Source: Clostridiales bacterium UBA1738 (GTDB lineage: Bacteria; Bacillota; Clostridia; UBA1381). Taken from it: DNA of 28,454 nt. Below the pieces are notes generated by a model. The model ran no database searches, had not been told where the DNA came from, and saw nothing but the letters and a program-made list of their open reading frames with translations. Below are positions 22,290-28,454 of this stretch, in pieces (within the stretch, counting starts at the first letter, position 1; the number at the start of each line of letters is the position of its first letter). The translations under genes were made by a program, and so were the position numbers. The DNA lies in NCBI GenBank assembly GCA_002315735.1, contig DCIA01000010.1, positions 138,269 to 166,722 of the forward strand, given 5' to 3'.

Positions 22290-23543
22290 TCACTCTTTTC
22301 GCTTTATCTTAACTCCACAAAGAGACAAAACCTTTTCTATTGCTTCATACCCTCTGTCGATGTATTTTACATTTTCAATTTCTGTTTCTCCGTCTGCTGC
22401 AAGCGCCGCAACAACAAGTGCCGCTCCGCCTCTAAGGTCAGGAGCAGTAACCTTGGCTCCTGTGAGTCTACTTTTTCCGATTACAACCGCAACCCTTCCG
22501 TCCGCCTTGATGTCTGCTCCCATTCTTGTTAATTCTTCTATATGTCTAAATCTGTTTTCGAAAATATTTTCTACGAACACACTGGAACCTACTGCCTGTG
22601 TTGTAAGTGCCATAAACGGCGACTGAATATCTGTCGGAAAACCTGGATATGGCATTGTTTTTATAGTTCCAACGCTTTTTAATTGTTTTGGCGAAAGTAC
22701 TACTATTTTGTTCCTATCCTCATAAATCTTGGCGCCCATATCCTTTAAAACATTTATCATAGCGCCCATATGGCCCCCGTCCGCATTTTTTAGCGAAACC
22801 GTTCCACCTGATGACAGTGCACAGGATAAATATGTCGCCGCAACGATTCTGTCAGGGATAATTCTATGCTCTACTCCGTAAAGTTTATGTACACCCTCAA
22901 TAACAATAGTATCGCTTCCTGCACCTTTTATTTTTGCACCCATTCTATTCAAAAAGCGCTCTAAATCCACAATTTCAGGTTCTCTTGCAGCATTTTCAAT
23001 TATAGTTATGCCTTCGGTTAAACACGCCGCAAGCATTATATTTTCTGTTGCTCCGACACTTGGAAAATCAAGGTGAATATTATCGGATATGTTTTTTTCT
23101 CTCTTGCAGTGCATAAATCCGTGTGATTCTGTTATCTCAACACCTAATTTTCTTAACGATTTTAAGTGTAAGTCAATAGGTCTATTTCCAATTTCGCACC
23201 CACCGGGCATCGAAACTTCTGCCTTGCCGAATCTCGCAATTATAGCGCCTAAAAATATTATTGATGAACGCATTTGCCGCATAAGTTCATCAGGGATTGT
23301 GTATCCCGATATGTTTGAAGAATCAACTTCAAGGCAATCAGCATTTCTTTTTACAATGCACCCTAGGTTTTTTAAAACTTCGATTGTCATATCAACATCA
23401 CGAAGCTTTGGACAATTATATATTATGTTTTTGCCGTCACACAAAATTGTGGCAGCAAGTATAGGTAAAACGGCATTTTTAGAACCTTGAACATCAATTT
23501 CTCCGTCCATTTTGTTCCCGCCGTTTATAACCAGCCTAGTCAC
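22290..23543 (-). CDS. murA: UDP-N-acetylglucosamine 1-carboxyvinyltransferase
   Basis: The protein has 417 aa. K22 and N23 (QGSKNAVLPIL) bind substrate, and C116 in MPGGCEIGNRPIDLH is the catalytic cysteine that fosfomycin alkylates. PDRIVAATYL and the late DLRGGAALVVAALAADG are further family blocks. It transfers enolpyruvate from PEP to UDP-GlcNAc, the first committed step of peptidoglycan synthesis. Translation begins at a GTG with AAGGAGGTG close upstream. Many Firmicutes have two MurA paralogues; which one this is cannot be told here. It heads the murA-ftsQ transcript. Confidence 0.97.
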   Translation of the reverse strand: MTRLVINGGNKMDGEIDVQGSKNAVLPILAATILCDGKNIIYNCPKLRDVDMTIEVLKNLGCIVKRNADCLEVDSSNISGYTIPDELMRQMRSSIIFLGAIIARFGKAEVSMPGGCEIGNRPIDLHLKSLRKLGVEITESHGFMHCKREKNISDNIHLDFPSVGATENIMLAACLTEGITIIENAAREPEIVDLERFLNRMGAKIKGAGSDTIVIEGVHKLYGVEHRIIPDRIVAATYLSCALSSGGTVSLKNADGGHMGAMINVLKDMGAKIYEDRNKIVVLSPKQLKSVGTIKTMPYPGFPTDIQSPFMALTTQAVGSSVFVENIFENRFRHIEELTRMGADIKADGRVAVVIGKSRLTGAKVTAPDLRGGAALVVAALAADGETEIENVKYIDRGYEAIEKVLSLCGVKIKRKE

Positions 23544-23614
23544 GAAAACACCTCCTTAAAAGCATCATACTCCATAATATGAACTTTTTAAGTTAGTGTT
23601 CCTTATGTCTTCTT

Positions 23615-23643
23615 ATTATATCAAATTATATACCTAAAATCAA
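23615..23643 (-). promoter_or_regulatory. Promoter of murA-ftsQ, overlapping the trmD stop
   Basis: On the minus strand TTGATT (23643-23638), a 17-bp spacer and TATAAT (23620-23615). The -35 box covers the TGA of trmD, so murA has its own promoter right at the end of the ylxM-trmD operon. The leader is about 65 bases long. No terminator hairpin separates the two units. Confidence 0.7.
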
Positions 23644-24377
23644 CTTTTTTCCTCAATTTCGCTAAGGAAACGTCTGTCATCTTCGGTCAAATTTGCCTTT
23701 TTTAAAAGGTCAGGGCGTTTTTTCTTTGTTGCAAGCAAGGATTGTTGCCTTTTCCAAATTTCTATATTTTTATGATGCCCTGAAATTAAAACGTCAGGAA
23801 TTTTCACACCCATAAATTCTTGCGGATGTGTGTACTGCGGATATTCTAAAAGACCATTGTAATGGCTTTCGTTTCCGTAGGATTCTTCGCTTGCTAAAAC
23901 CCCCGGAATCATTCGGCTAACCGAATCAATAACCGCCATTGCAGGAATTTCTCCACCTGTTAAAACGAAATCACCCAAAGAAATCTCTTCGTCAACAATC
24001 ATATCCAAAACTCTTTGGTCAACACCCTCGTAATGTCCGCACAAAAACACAATATTATCAAGTTTTGCAAGTTCCTTTGCCTTCTCTTGATTAAAAACCG
24101 TTCCCTGAGGCGACAAAAATATCGTGTGTGGTTTCTTGTCGCATTTATCCGCAACGCTCATATATGCATCATAAATCGGCTGCGGAGTCATAAGCATACC
24201 GCCGCCGCCCGAATAGGGATAGTCGTCAGTTTTTCTGTGCTTATTCTTGGAAAAATCTCGAATATTAATAAAATTAAGTTCTATCAAACCGTTTTCTCTT
24301 GCCCTACCTATTATGCTATCACCCAAAACGGCTTCGAACATACTCGGAAACAAGGTTAAAACATTAAATTTTATCAT
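23640..24377 (-). CDS. trmD: tRNA (guanine-37-N1)-methyltransferase
   Basis: The protein has 245 aa. The trefoil-knot SAM site is formed by IFLSPQGTVF, LCGHYEGVDQRVLD and EISLGDFVLTGGE. The early SGGGGMLM block and the Asp of VDQR are also conserved. It methylates G37 of tRNAs next to the anticodon to prevent frameshifting. Its start overlaps rimM by 4 bases (ATGA). The usual next gene rplS is absent; murA follows instead. Confidence 0.97.
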   Translation of the reverse strand: MIKFNVLTLFPSMFEAVLGDSIIGRARENGLIELNFINIRDFSKNKHRKTDDYPYSGGGGMLMTPQPIYDAYMSVADKCDKKPHTIFLSPQGTVFNQEKAKELAKLDNIVFLCGHYEGVDQRVLDMIVDEEISLGDFVLTGGEIPAMAVIDSVSRMIPGVLASEESYGNESHYNGLLEYPQYTHPQEFMGVKIPDVLISGHHKNIEIWKRQQSLLATKKKRPDLLKKANLTEDDRRFLSEIEEKS

Positions 24378-24883
24378 TCTTCCAATCCTTCCGGTATATG
24401 TATAACAATTTTTTTGGCATCGATATCCACAGACTTTTTAACTCCGTCAATTATAGGCACATAAAGGTTTTTTGCACCCTCTCTTTTGATTTCATAAACA
24501 TCGTTCGAGCCTGTCGAAAAAACATCTGTTAAAATCCCGATTTTCTCGCCGGTTTCTTCTTTATATACCTCACAGCCAATAAGGTCTGCGATATAATATA
24601 CGCCCTCAGGCAAGTCCCCAAGTTCTTCCTTTGGCACAAATAAAACAGCGTTTTTAAAACTTTCCGCAACTTCTATCGTGGGAATTTCTTTAAATTTAAC
24701 AATAATATTATTTTTTTGGTATTTAATTGTATCAATCAAAAGTTTAATTTCTTGTCCTGCTTTTTTTGTAAGGACATAGGATAGTTTTTCAAACTCTTCC
24801 GGCGAATCCATCCAAGTTATAACCTTAACTTCACCTTTTAAGCCGTGTGTATTTATAATTTTACCGATTTCCAAAAAACTCAT
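24374..24883 (-). CDS. rimM: Ribosome maturation factor RimM
   Basis: The protein has 169 aa. The N-terminal barrel begins LEIGKIINTHGLKGEVKV, typical of RimM. The PRC-barrel half has YYIADLIGCEVY, YEIKREGAKNLYVPIIDGVKKSVD and ends IVIHIPEGLEE. RimM binds the 30S head and S19 and assists late 30S assembly. AAAGGAG lies seven bases before the ATG. A 95-base gap with two hairpins separates it from khpA upstream. Confidence 0.95.
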   Translation of the reverse strand: MSFLEIGKIINTHGLKGEVKVITWMDSPEEFEKLSYVLTKKAGQEIKLLIDTIKYQKNNIIVKFKEIPTIEVAESFKNAVLFVPKEELGDLPEGVYYIADLIGCEVYKEETGEKIGILTDVFSTGSNDVYEIKREGAKNLYVPIIDGVKKSVDIDAKKIVIHIPEGLEE

Positions 24884-24909
24884 TTTTTTCTCCTTTAAAA
24901 AGGCAGATA

Positions 24910-24941
24910 AACTTTACAGGAAAAATTTTTCCTGTAAAGTT
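24910..24941. repeat. Perfect 32-bp palindrome between khpA and rimM
   Basis: The arms AACTTTACAGGAAAAA and its exact reverse complement abut with no loop, so RNA would fold into a long stem with a tight turn. A second, one-mismatch inverted repeat (AAAATGAGTG/CACTTATTTT) lies just upstream in the transcript at about 24943-24970. There is no T-run after the stem on the minus strand. Confidence 0.85.
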
Positions 24942-24978
24942 AAAATAAGTGCCCTATGACACTCATTTTAATCCACTC

Positions 24979-25209
24979 TTATTGAACAATATCAACAGTT
25001 ACATGCTTGTTTTCAATACTTGCAGCTGCCTTAACAACTGTTCTGATTGCTTTTGCAATCTTTCCTTGTTTTCCGATAACCTTACCCATATCGCCGTCTG
25101 CAACACGAAGTTCCAATGTTATCGAATCTCCCTTTCCGATTTCAGTTACTGAAACTTGGTCGGGATGTTCTACTAATGATTTAGCAATGATTTCTAATAC
25201 TTCTTTCAT
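24979..25209 (-). CDS. khpA: KhpA, KH-domain RNA-binding protein
   Basis: The protein has 76 aa, essentially one KH domain. The GxxG loop lies in GKVIGKQGKIAKAIRTVVKAAA. N-terminal KEVLEIIAKSLVEHPDQV and C-terminal NKHVTVDIVQ fit KhpA (YlqC). KhpA forms a dimer with KhpB in Firmicutes and affects cell size and RNA regulation. AAGGAG precedes the ATG. It lies between rpsP and rimM, the standard place in this class. Confidence 0.95.
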   Translation of the reverse strand: MKEVLEIIAKSLVEHPDQVSVTEIGKGDSITLELRVADGDMGKVIGKQGKIAKAIRTVVKAAASIENKHVTVDIVQ

Positions 25210-25221
25210 GCTATTTTCTCC

Positions 25222-25464
25222 TTACATAATACCTTGCTTCTTTAAAAGAGCCTTTACAGTATCTGTAGGTTGTGCGCCGTTAGCAATCCATTTCTTAGCC
25301 ATATCTGCATCAATGTTTACTGTTGCAGGGTCTGTTAATGGATTGTATGTTCCGATTTCTTCGATGAATCTACCATCTCTAGGATATCTTGAATCAGCTA
25401 CAACTACTCTGTAAAAAGGAGCCTTTTTTGCACCCATTCTTCTTAATCTGATTTTTACTGCCAT
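25222..25464 (-). CDS. rpsP: Ribosomal protein S16
   Basis: The protein has 80 aa and is complete: MAVKIRLRRMGAKKAPFYRVVVADSR and the SPRDGRFIEE-like RYPRDGRFIEEIGTYNP block are diagnostic of bS16. It binds 16S rRNA early in 30S assembly. Gene order ffh-rpsP-khpA matches other Firmicutes. The AGGTGAAAAC region upstream supplies the ribosome binding site. Confidence 0.98.
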   Translation of the reverse strand: MAVKIRLRRMGAKKAPFYRVVVADSRYPRDGRFIEEIGTYNPLTDPATVNIDADMAKKWIANGAQPTDTVKALLKKQGIM

Positions 25465-25519
25465 TCGTTTTCACCTCCCGAATAATCTCTTTTGTATATA
25501 AAACCTTATGGTTTAATAC

Positions 25520-26869
25520 CTATCTTCTGCCCATCTTCTTCATGCGTTTTAACATTTTCGCTTGTTTTCCGCCTGAGAATTGTTTCATCATTTGACGCAT
25601 TTGCTCAAACTGTTTTAAAAGTTCGTTAACGTCTTGAACTCTCGTTCCGCTTCCCTTGGCGATTCTAACCTTTCTGCTCGCTGCAATAATCTTTGGATTT
25701 TCTCGCTCCTTTGGAGTCATCGACTGAATTATCGCTTCTGTACGCTTCATTTTCTTTTCGCTGTCAGCCTCGTCAACTTTATCAAGCATCTTTTTGTCAA
25801 CGCCCGGAATCATTCCTATAAGCTTTGTAATTGAGCCCATCTTTTTGATTTGTTGAAGCTGTGCCAAAAAGTCTTCTAGGTCAAAAGTTTGACTTCTTAT
25901 TTTCTTTTCAAGTTCTGCCGCTTCTTCTTCGGTTGCCATTTCTTGCGCTTTGTCAATAAGGGTAAGAACATCGCCCATACCAAGAATTCTGCTTGCCATA
26001 CGGTCAGGATAGAAAGGCTCAAGTTCTGAAAGTTTTTCACCAACAGAAACATACTTAATCGGCTTTCCTGTTATTGCCTTTACAGAAAGTGCCGCACCGC
26101 CTCTTGCGTCGCCGTCAAGTTTTGACAAGATTGCGCCTGTTATTTCAAGTTTTTCGTTAAAATTTTCTGCAACATTTACGGCGTCTTGACCTGTCATAGC
26201 GTCAACTACTAACAATATTTCCGACGGATTTGTTTCATTTTTGATGTTTTTTAATTCTTCCATAAGTTCTTCATCAATATGAAGTCTTCCCGCCGTATCT
26301 ATGATAACAGGGTCATTTCCGTGTTTTTTTGCATGCTCTACGGCTTCTTTTGCAATTTTAACCGGATTTTCTCCTGCACCTAGTGAAAAGACCGGAACAT
26401 CTATTTGCGTTCCTAAAACTTGTAACTGCTTTATGGCAGCGGGTCTATAAATATCACACGCAACCATAAGCGGTCTTTTGCCCATAGTTTTTCTTAAATT
26501 GAGTGCAAGTTTTGCAGATGCTGTTGTTTTACCTGCACCTTGAAGTCCACACATCATAATAACTGTGGGTGTTGTTTTTCCAAATTCAAGTCGTGATTGC
26601 TCTGAGCCCATAAGTTCTGTAAGTTCATCGCGAACTACTTTAACAATGTTTTGTGACGGACTTAGGCTTTCCATAACTTCTGCACTCATAACCTTTTCCG
26701 ACACTTTATTCACAAAATCTTTAACTACCTTAAAGTTTACATCTGCCTCTAAAAGTGCAAGCTTTACTTCTCGCATTGCATCTTTAACGTCTTTTTCGGT
26801 AATTTTAACTTTGCCTTTTAAATTTTTAAATATACCTGTCAGCTTTTCACCGAGATTTTCAAATGCCAA
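25520..26869 (-). CDS. ffh: Signal recognition particle protein Ffh
   Basis: The protein has 449 aa. The N domain, the SRP GTPase G domain (GLQGAGKTTASAKLA, DTAGRLHID, TKLD-type SKLDGDARGG, VSVGEKLSELEPF) and the methionine-rich M domain (QMRQMMKQF and MLKRMKKMGRR at the C-terminus) are all present. It binds 4.5S RNA and signal sequences and docks with FtsY for co-translational membrane targeting. Translation starts at a TTG after AGGGAGGT. It is 16 bases downstream of ylxM, its conserved partner. Confidence 0.97.
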   Translation of the reverse strand: MAFENLGEKLTGIFKNLKGKVKITEKDVKDAMREVKLALLEADVNFKVVKDFVNKVSEKVMSAEVMESLSPSQNIVKVVRDELTELMGSEQSRLEFGKTTPTVIMMCGLQGAGKTTASAKLALNLRKTMGKRPLMVACDIYRPAAIKQLQVLGTQIDVPVFSLGAGENPVKIAKEAVEHAKKHGNDPVIIDTAGRLHIDEELMEELKNIKNETNPSEILLVVDAMTGQDAVNVAENFNEKLEITGAILSKLDGDARGGAALSVKAITGKPIKYVSVGEKLSELEPFYPDRMASRILGMGDVLTLIDKAQEMATEEEAAELEKKIRSQTFDLEDFLAQLQQIKKMGSITKLIGMIPGVDKKMLDKVDEADSEKKMKRTEAIIQSMTPKERENPKIIAASRKVRIAKGSGTRVQDVNELLKQFEQMRQMMKQFSGGKQAKMLKRMKKMGRR

Positions 26870-26885
26870 TTTATTTTACCTCCCT

Positions 26886-27221
26886 TTATAGCCGACTTTC
26901 GATTTCTTCTATCTTAGACTTTAACTTTTTGACTTCGTCTGTTTCTTGCATTTTTGATAAAATGCTTTTAATGTCGGCAGAAATTCTATTAATTTCAGAA
27001 AATCTTTCTGCCAAGCCAAGTTTTTCTTCAAATTCTTTTAAATGGGTTTCTCCTTGTTTTATAAATGCCCTAACCCCTTGCCTTGAAACATTCATTTCAT
27101 TTGCTATTTCAGCAAGAGACAGGTCTTGATTATAATAAAACTCCAATGCGATTTGCTGCTTTTCAGTAAGCAAGTCGCCATAAAAATCTAAAAGCACACC
27201 TTCGGTCAAGTTCTTTGCCAT
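26886..27221 (-). CDS. ylxM: YlxM/UPF0122 family HTH protein
   Basis: The protein has 111 aa. It is a sigma-70 region 4-like HTH protein: DFYGDLLTEKQQIALEFYY, LSLAEIANEMNVSRQGVRAFI, then a long charged, coiled-coil-like C-terminal helix (KEFEEKLGLAERFSEINR, ending SKIEEIESRL). YlxM is regularly encoded next to ffh and modulates the SRP pathway in streptococci. The frame can be extended to a TTG at 27236, but AAGGGAG directly precedes the ATG at 27221, so that start is preferred. It heads the operon through trmD. Confidence 0.93.
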   Translation of the reverse strand: MAKNLTEGVLLDFYGDLLTEKQQIALEFYYNQDLSLAEIANEMNVSRQGVRAFIKQGETHLKEFEEKLGLAERFSEINRISADIKSILSKMQETDEVKKLKSKIEEIESRL

Positions 27222-27265
27222 AATTTCTCCCTTCAAGTGTAAACCAAAAAAACTTTACAGTCGTT

Positions 27266-27294
27266 ATTATAAACCATATATATCCTTTTGTCAA
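27266..27294 (-). promoter_or_regulatory. Consensus promoter of the ylxM-ffh-rpsP-khpA-rimM-trmD operon
   Basis: Perfect TTGACA (27294-27289), a 17-bp spacer and perfect TATAAT (27271-27266) on the minus strand. The leader of about 38 bases contains TGTAAA, 10 bases, TTTACA, a small inverted repeat of unknown meaning. Confidence 0.9.
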
Positions 27295-27304
27295 GTATTT
27301 TTAG

Positions 27305-27336
27305 ATAAAAAAGACTGCTAAAAAGCAGTCCTTTTA
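27305..27336 (-). terminator. Rho-independent terminator of the nucleotidyltransferase gene
   Basis: On the minus strand GGACTGC, TTTTTA, GCAGTC and then a T-run of six. It lies shortly after the stop codon at 27346 and before the ylxM promoter. Confidence 0.9.
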
Positions 27337-27345
27337 AAATTTCTA

Positions 27346-28206
27346 TTAAATTCCGTCATAAAGACCTTGGTCACAAAGTGCTTTTAATGATTTTTGAACT
27401 TCTTCCTTGTCTTCACGATAAGTGATTCCATACCATTTATCCTTGTTAGAATATGCCTTTACGGTAGCCTTTCCGCCCTTTATAAGTTTATCAACAAGAG
27501 TTGGAATTAAGCATTCATCTTTTGCAAGATTTGCAGTTTGCATAAAGTTGTCATATTCCTTTTGAAGTTCCGGGAAAATATCAGGTGTGAATCCCCACAA
27601 ATTCATTGAAACTTTTTGGTCGATAGGAAGTTGTGTCCATGTTTCGCCGTCGTCGTCTGTGTATCTGCAAGCAGAATCGATTTTAGTTCTTTCTACAATA
27701 TTCTTTAGGTTTCCGTTTTCAAGTTCGCAACATCCACGAGCGACTGTTCCGTTTTCTGAAACAGTTTTTTCCAAATCATATGCAACCATACAGAAATCAA
27801 AGCCTGTTGCTTTTTCTAAATGATTGTGAATTTCTGTAAAGGCATTTGAGCCATAATAGTCATCAGCATTAATAACTGCAAAAGGTTCTTTTACTGTATC
27901 CTTGCAGCAAAGAATTGCATGAGTTGTTCCCCATGGTTTTTTTCTTCCTTCAGGAAGATTTGAAACGTCTTGCATAACATATTCAACATCAATTACTTTT
28001 TCAACTTTTTTGCCTACTAATTCTTTAAAATCCTTTTCGATTTCTTCTTTAATTATGAAAACTACTTTATTAAATCCTGCCTTTTTAGCATCATAAACAG
28101 AAAAATCTAATAATACCTCTCCATTAGGGCCAATAGGCTCCATTTGCTTCAATCCGCCAAATCTGCTTCCCATACCTGCTGCCATAACAACTAATGTTGT
28201 ATTCAT
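27346..28206 (-). CDS. Sugar-phosphate nucleotidyltransferase-like protein
   Basis: The protein has 286 aa from the preferred start. The GT-A-type NTP-transferase signature is at the N-terminus: TTLVVMAAGMGSRFGGLKQ, with the phosphate-binding G-x-G-S-R and Lys. INADDYYG holds the metal-binding Asp. Such enzymes make NDP-sugars from NTP and sugar 1-phosphate. The specific sugar cannot be deduced. It is about the length of RfbA/GalU but shares little beyond the motifs. The frame extends 25 codons upstream, but GAGAGGAAAAAGG before the ATG at 28206 and the promoter position at 28253-28281 exclude the longer form. It is monocistronic with its own terminator. Confidence 0.88.
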   Translation of the reverse strand: MNTTLVVMAAGMGSRFGGLKQMEPIGPNGEVLLDFSVYDAKKAGFNKVVFIIKEEIEKDFKELVGKKVEKVIDVEYVMQDVSNLPEGRKKPWGTTHAILCCKDTVKEPFAVINADDYYGSNAFTEIHNHLEKATGFDFCMVAYDLEKTVSENGTVARGCCELENGNLKNIVERTKIDSACRYTDDDGETWTQLPIDQKVSMNLWGFTPDIFPELQKEYDNFMQTANLAKDECLIPTLVDKLIKGGKATVKAYSNKDKWYGITYREDKEEVQKSLKALCDQGLYDGI

Positions 28207-28252
28207 ACCTTTTTCCTCTCTTTCATATACTAAAATGTACCATCTGCTATGT

Positions 28253-28281
28253 ATTATACGACATCCATCTCTCTTTGTCAA
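28253..28281 (-). promoter_or_regulatory. Consensus promoter of the nucleotidyltransferase gene
   Basis: Perfect TTGACA (28281-28276), a 17-bp spacer and perfect TATAAT (28258-28253) on the minus strand, about 47 bases before the ATG at 28206. Confidence 0.9.
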
Positions 28282-28355
28282 TAATTAATATTTTTTTACG
28301 AAAATTGCTTAAATAAAAAAGTTTGAAAAATTTTGAATTTTTTTAAAAAAAAGTA

Positions 28356-28384
28356 TTGACAAACCGTGTTTTTCTTGCTATAAT
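28356..28384 (+). promoter_or_regulatory. Consensus promoter of the tRNA gene(s)
   Basis: Perfect TTGACA (28356-28361), a 17-bp spacer and perfect TATAAT (28379-28384), ending 30 bases before tRNA-Val. It is preceded by a strongly A/T-rich tract, which may act as an UP element. Confidence 0.92.
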
Positions 28385-28414
28385 AACCCTTGTCGTCACG
28401 CCGAGTGGCAATTA

Positions 28415-28454
28415 GGGAGTTTAGCTCAGCTGGGAGAGCATCTGCCTTACAAGC
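28415..28454 (+). tRNA. tRNA-Val (anticodon UAC), 5' part, cut by the window end
   Basis: Acceptor strand GGGAGTT, then TA, D-arm GCTC-AGCTGGGA-GAGC, then anticodon stem TCTGC with loop CTTACAA, which gives anticodon TAC (Val, reading GUA and other GUN codons). The sequence ends just inside the 3' half of the anticodon stem. A further tRNA cluster may follow outside the window. Confidence 0.93.

Noticed and set aside
24910..24941. Reading the 32-bp palindrome as a transcription terminator between khpA and rimM
   Set aside because: No T-run follows on the minus strand, and rimM has no promoter of its own that I can see, so the operon must continue through it.

Overview
The window comes from a low-GC, spore-forming Firmicute of the class Clostridia. 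The evidence is AT-rich sequence, strong AGGAGG-type ribosome binding sites, frequent consensus TTGACA/TATAAT promoters, a full-length spoIVA, and Clostridia-type families (stalk-domain secreted protein, DUF6472, CpXC, DUF2752). Genus cannot be decided from the sequence.

Layout. (1) 1-393: the 3' end of a glycolytic gap gene. (2) 456-1843: a secreted stalk-domain protein transcribed divergently from a small XRE regulator, with two 17-bp operator-like repeats between them, then a tiny HTH-like ORF and a Cys-rich 61-aa protein. (3) 1936-5128: spoIVA, an overlapping DUF3298-type lipoprotein, and a DUF2752/CpXC gene pair. (4) 5159-13116, minus strand: an eleven-gene bacterial microcompartment (BMC) operon. 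In transcription order it holds a class II aldolase, CoA-acylating aldehyde dehydrogenase, zinc alcohol dehydrogenase, four BMC-H shell proteins, PduL, an EutN/CcmL vertex protein, PduS and PduT. (5) 13257-19107, minus: HD-domain protein, recX, rimO, pgsA, ttcA-like and comM/yifB. (6) 19285-20115: an unrecognised protein with a Cys-rich tail. (7) 20164-23543, minus: murA, ftsQ/divIB, ftsZ. (8) 23640-27221, minus: ylxM, ffh, rpsP, khpA, rimM, trmD. (9) 27346-28206, minus: a sugar nucleotidyltransferase. (10) 28415-end: the start of tRNA-Val(UAC).

How the BMC genes fit together (inference). The aldolase would cleave a (deoxy)ketose 1-phosphate to DHAP and a toxic aldehyde, most likely lactaldehyde. 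Inside the shell the aldehyde would be disproportionated. The PduP-type enzyme and PduL would yield acyl-CoA and then acyl phosphate, and the alcohol dehydrogenase would regenerate NAD+ by making the alcohol. PduS and PduT could move electrons through the shell. All four core enzymes carry terminal amphipathic helices of the encapsulation-peptide type. The gene order resembles the Clostridium phytofermentans-type fucose/rhamnose metabolosome (GRM5), but no glycyl-radical diol dehydratase or activating enzyme is present: the operon begins at the aldolase behind its own promoter and ends at a terminator after pduT. This aldolase-only arrangement is the main point of interest. Two of the shell proteins are also unusual: one has a rebuilt pore loop, the other a lysine-rich histone-like tail.

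There is no stretch above about 210 bases without a gene. I saw no CRISPR array, insertion sequence, prophage gene or recognisable riboswitch.
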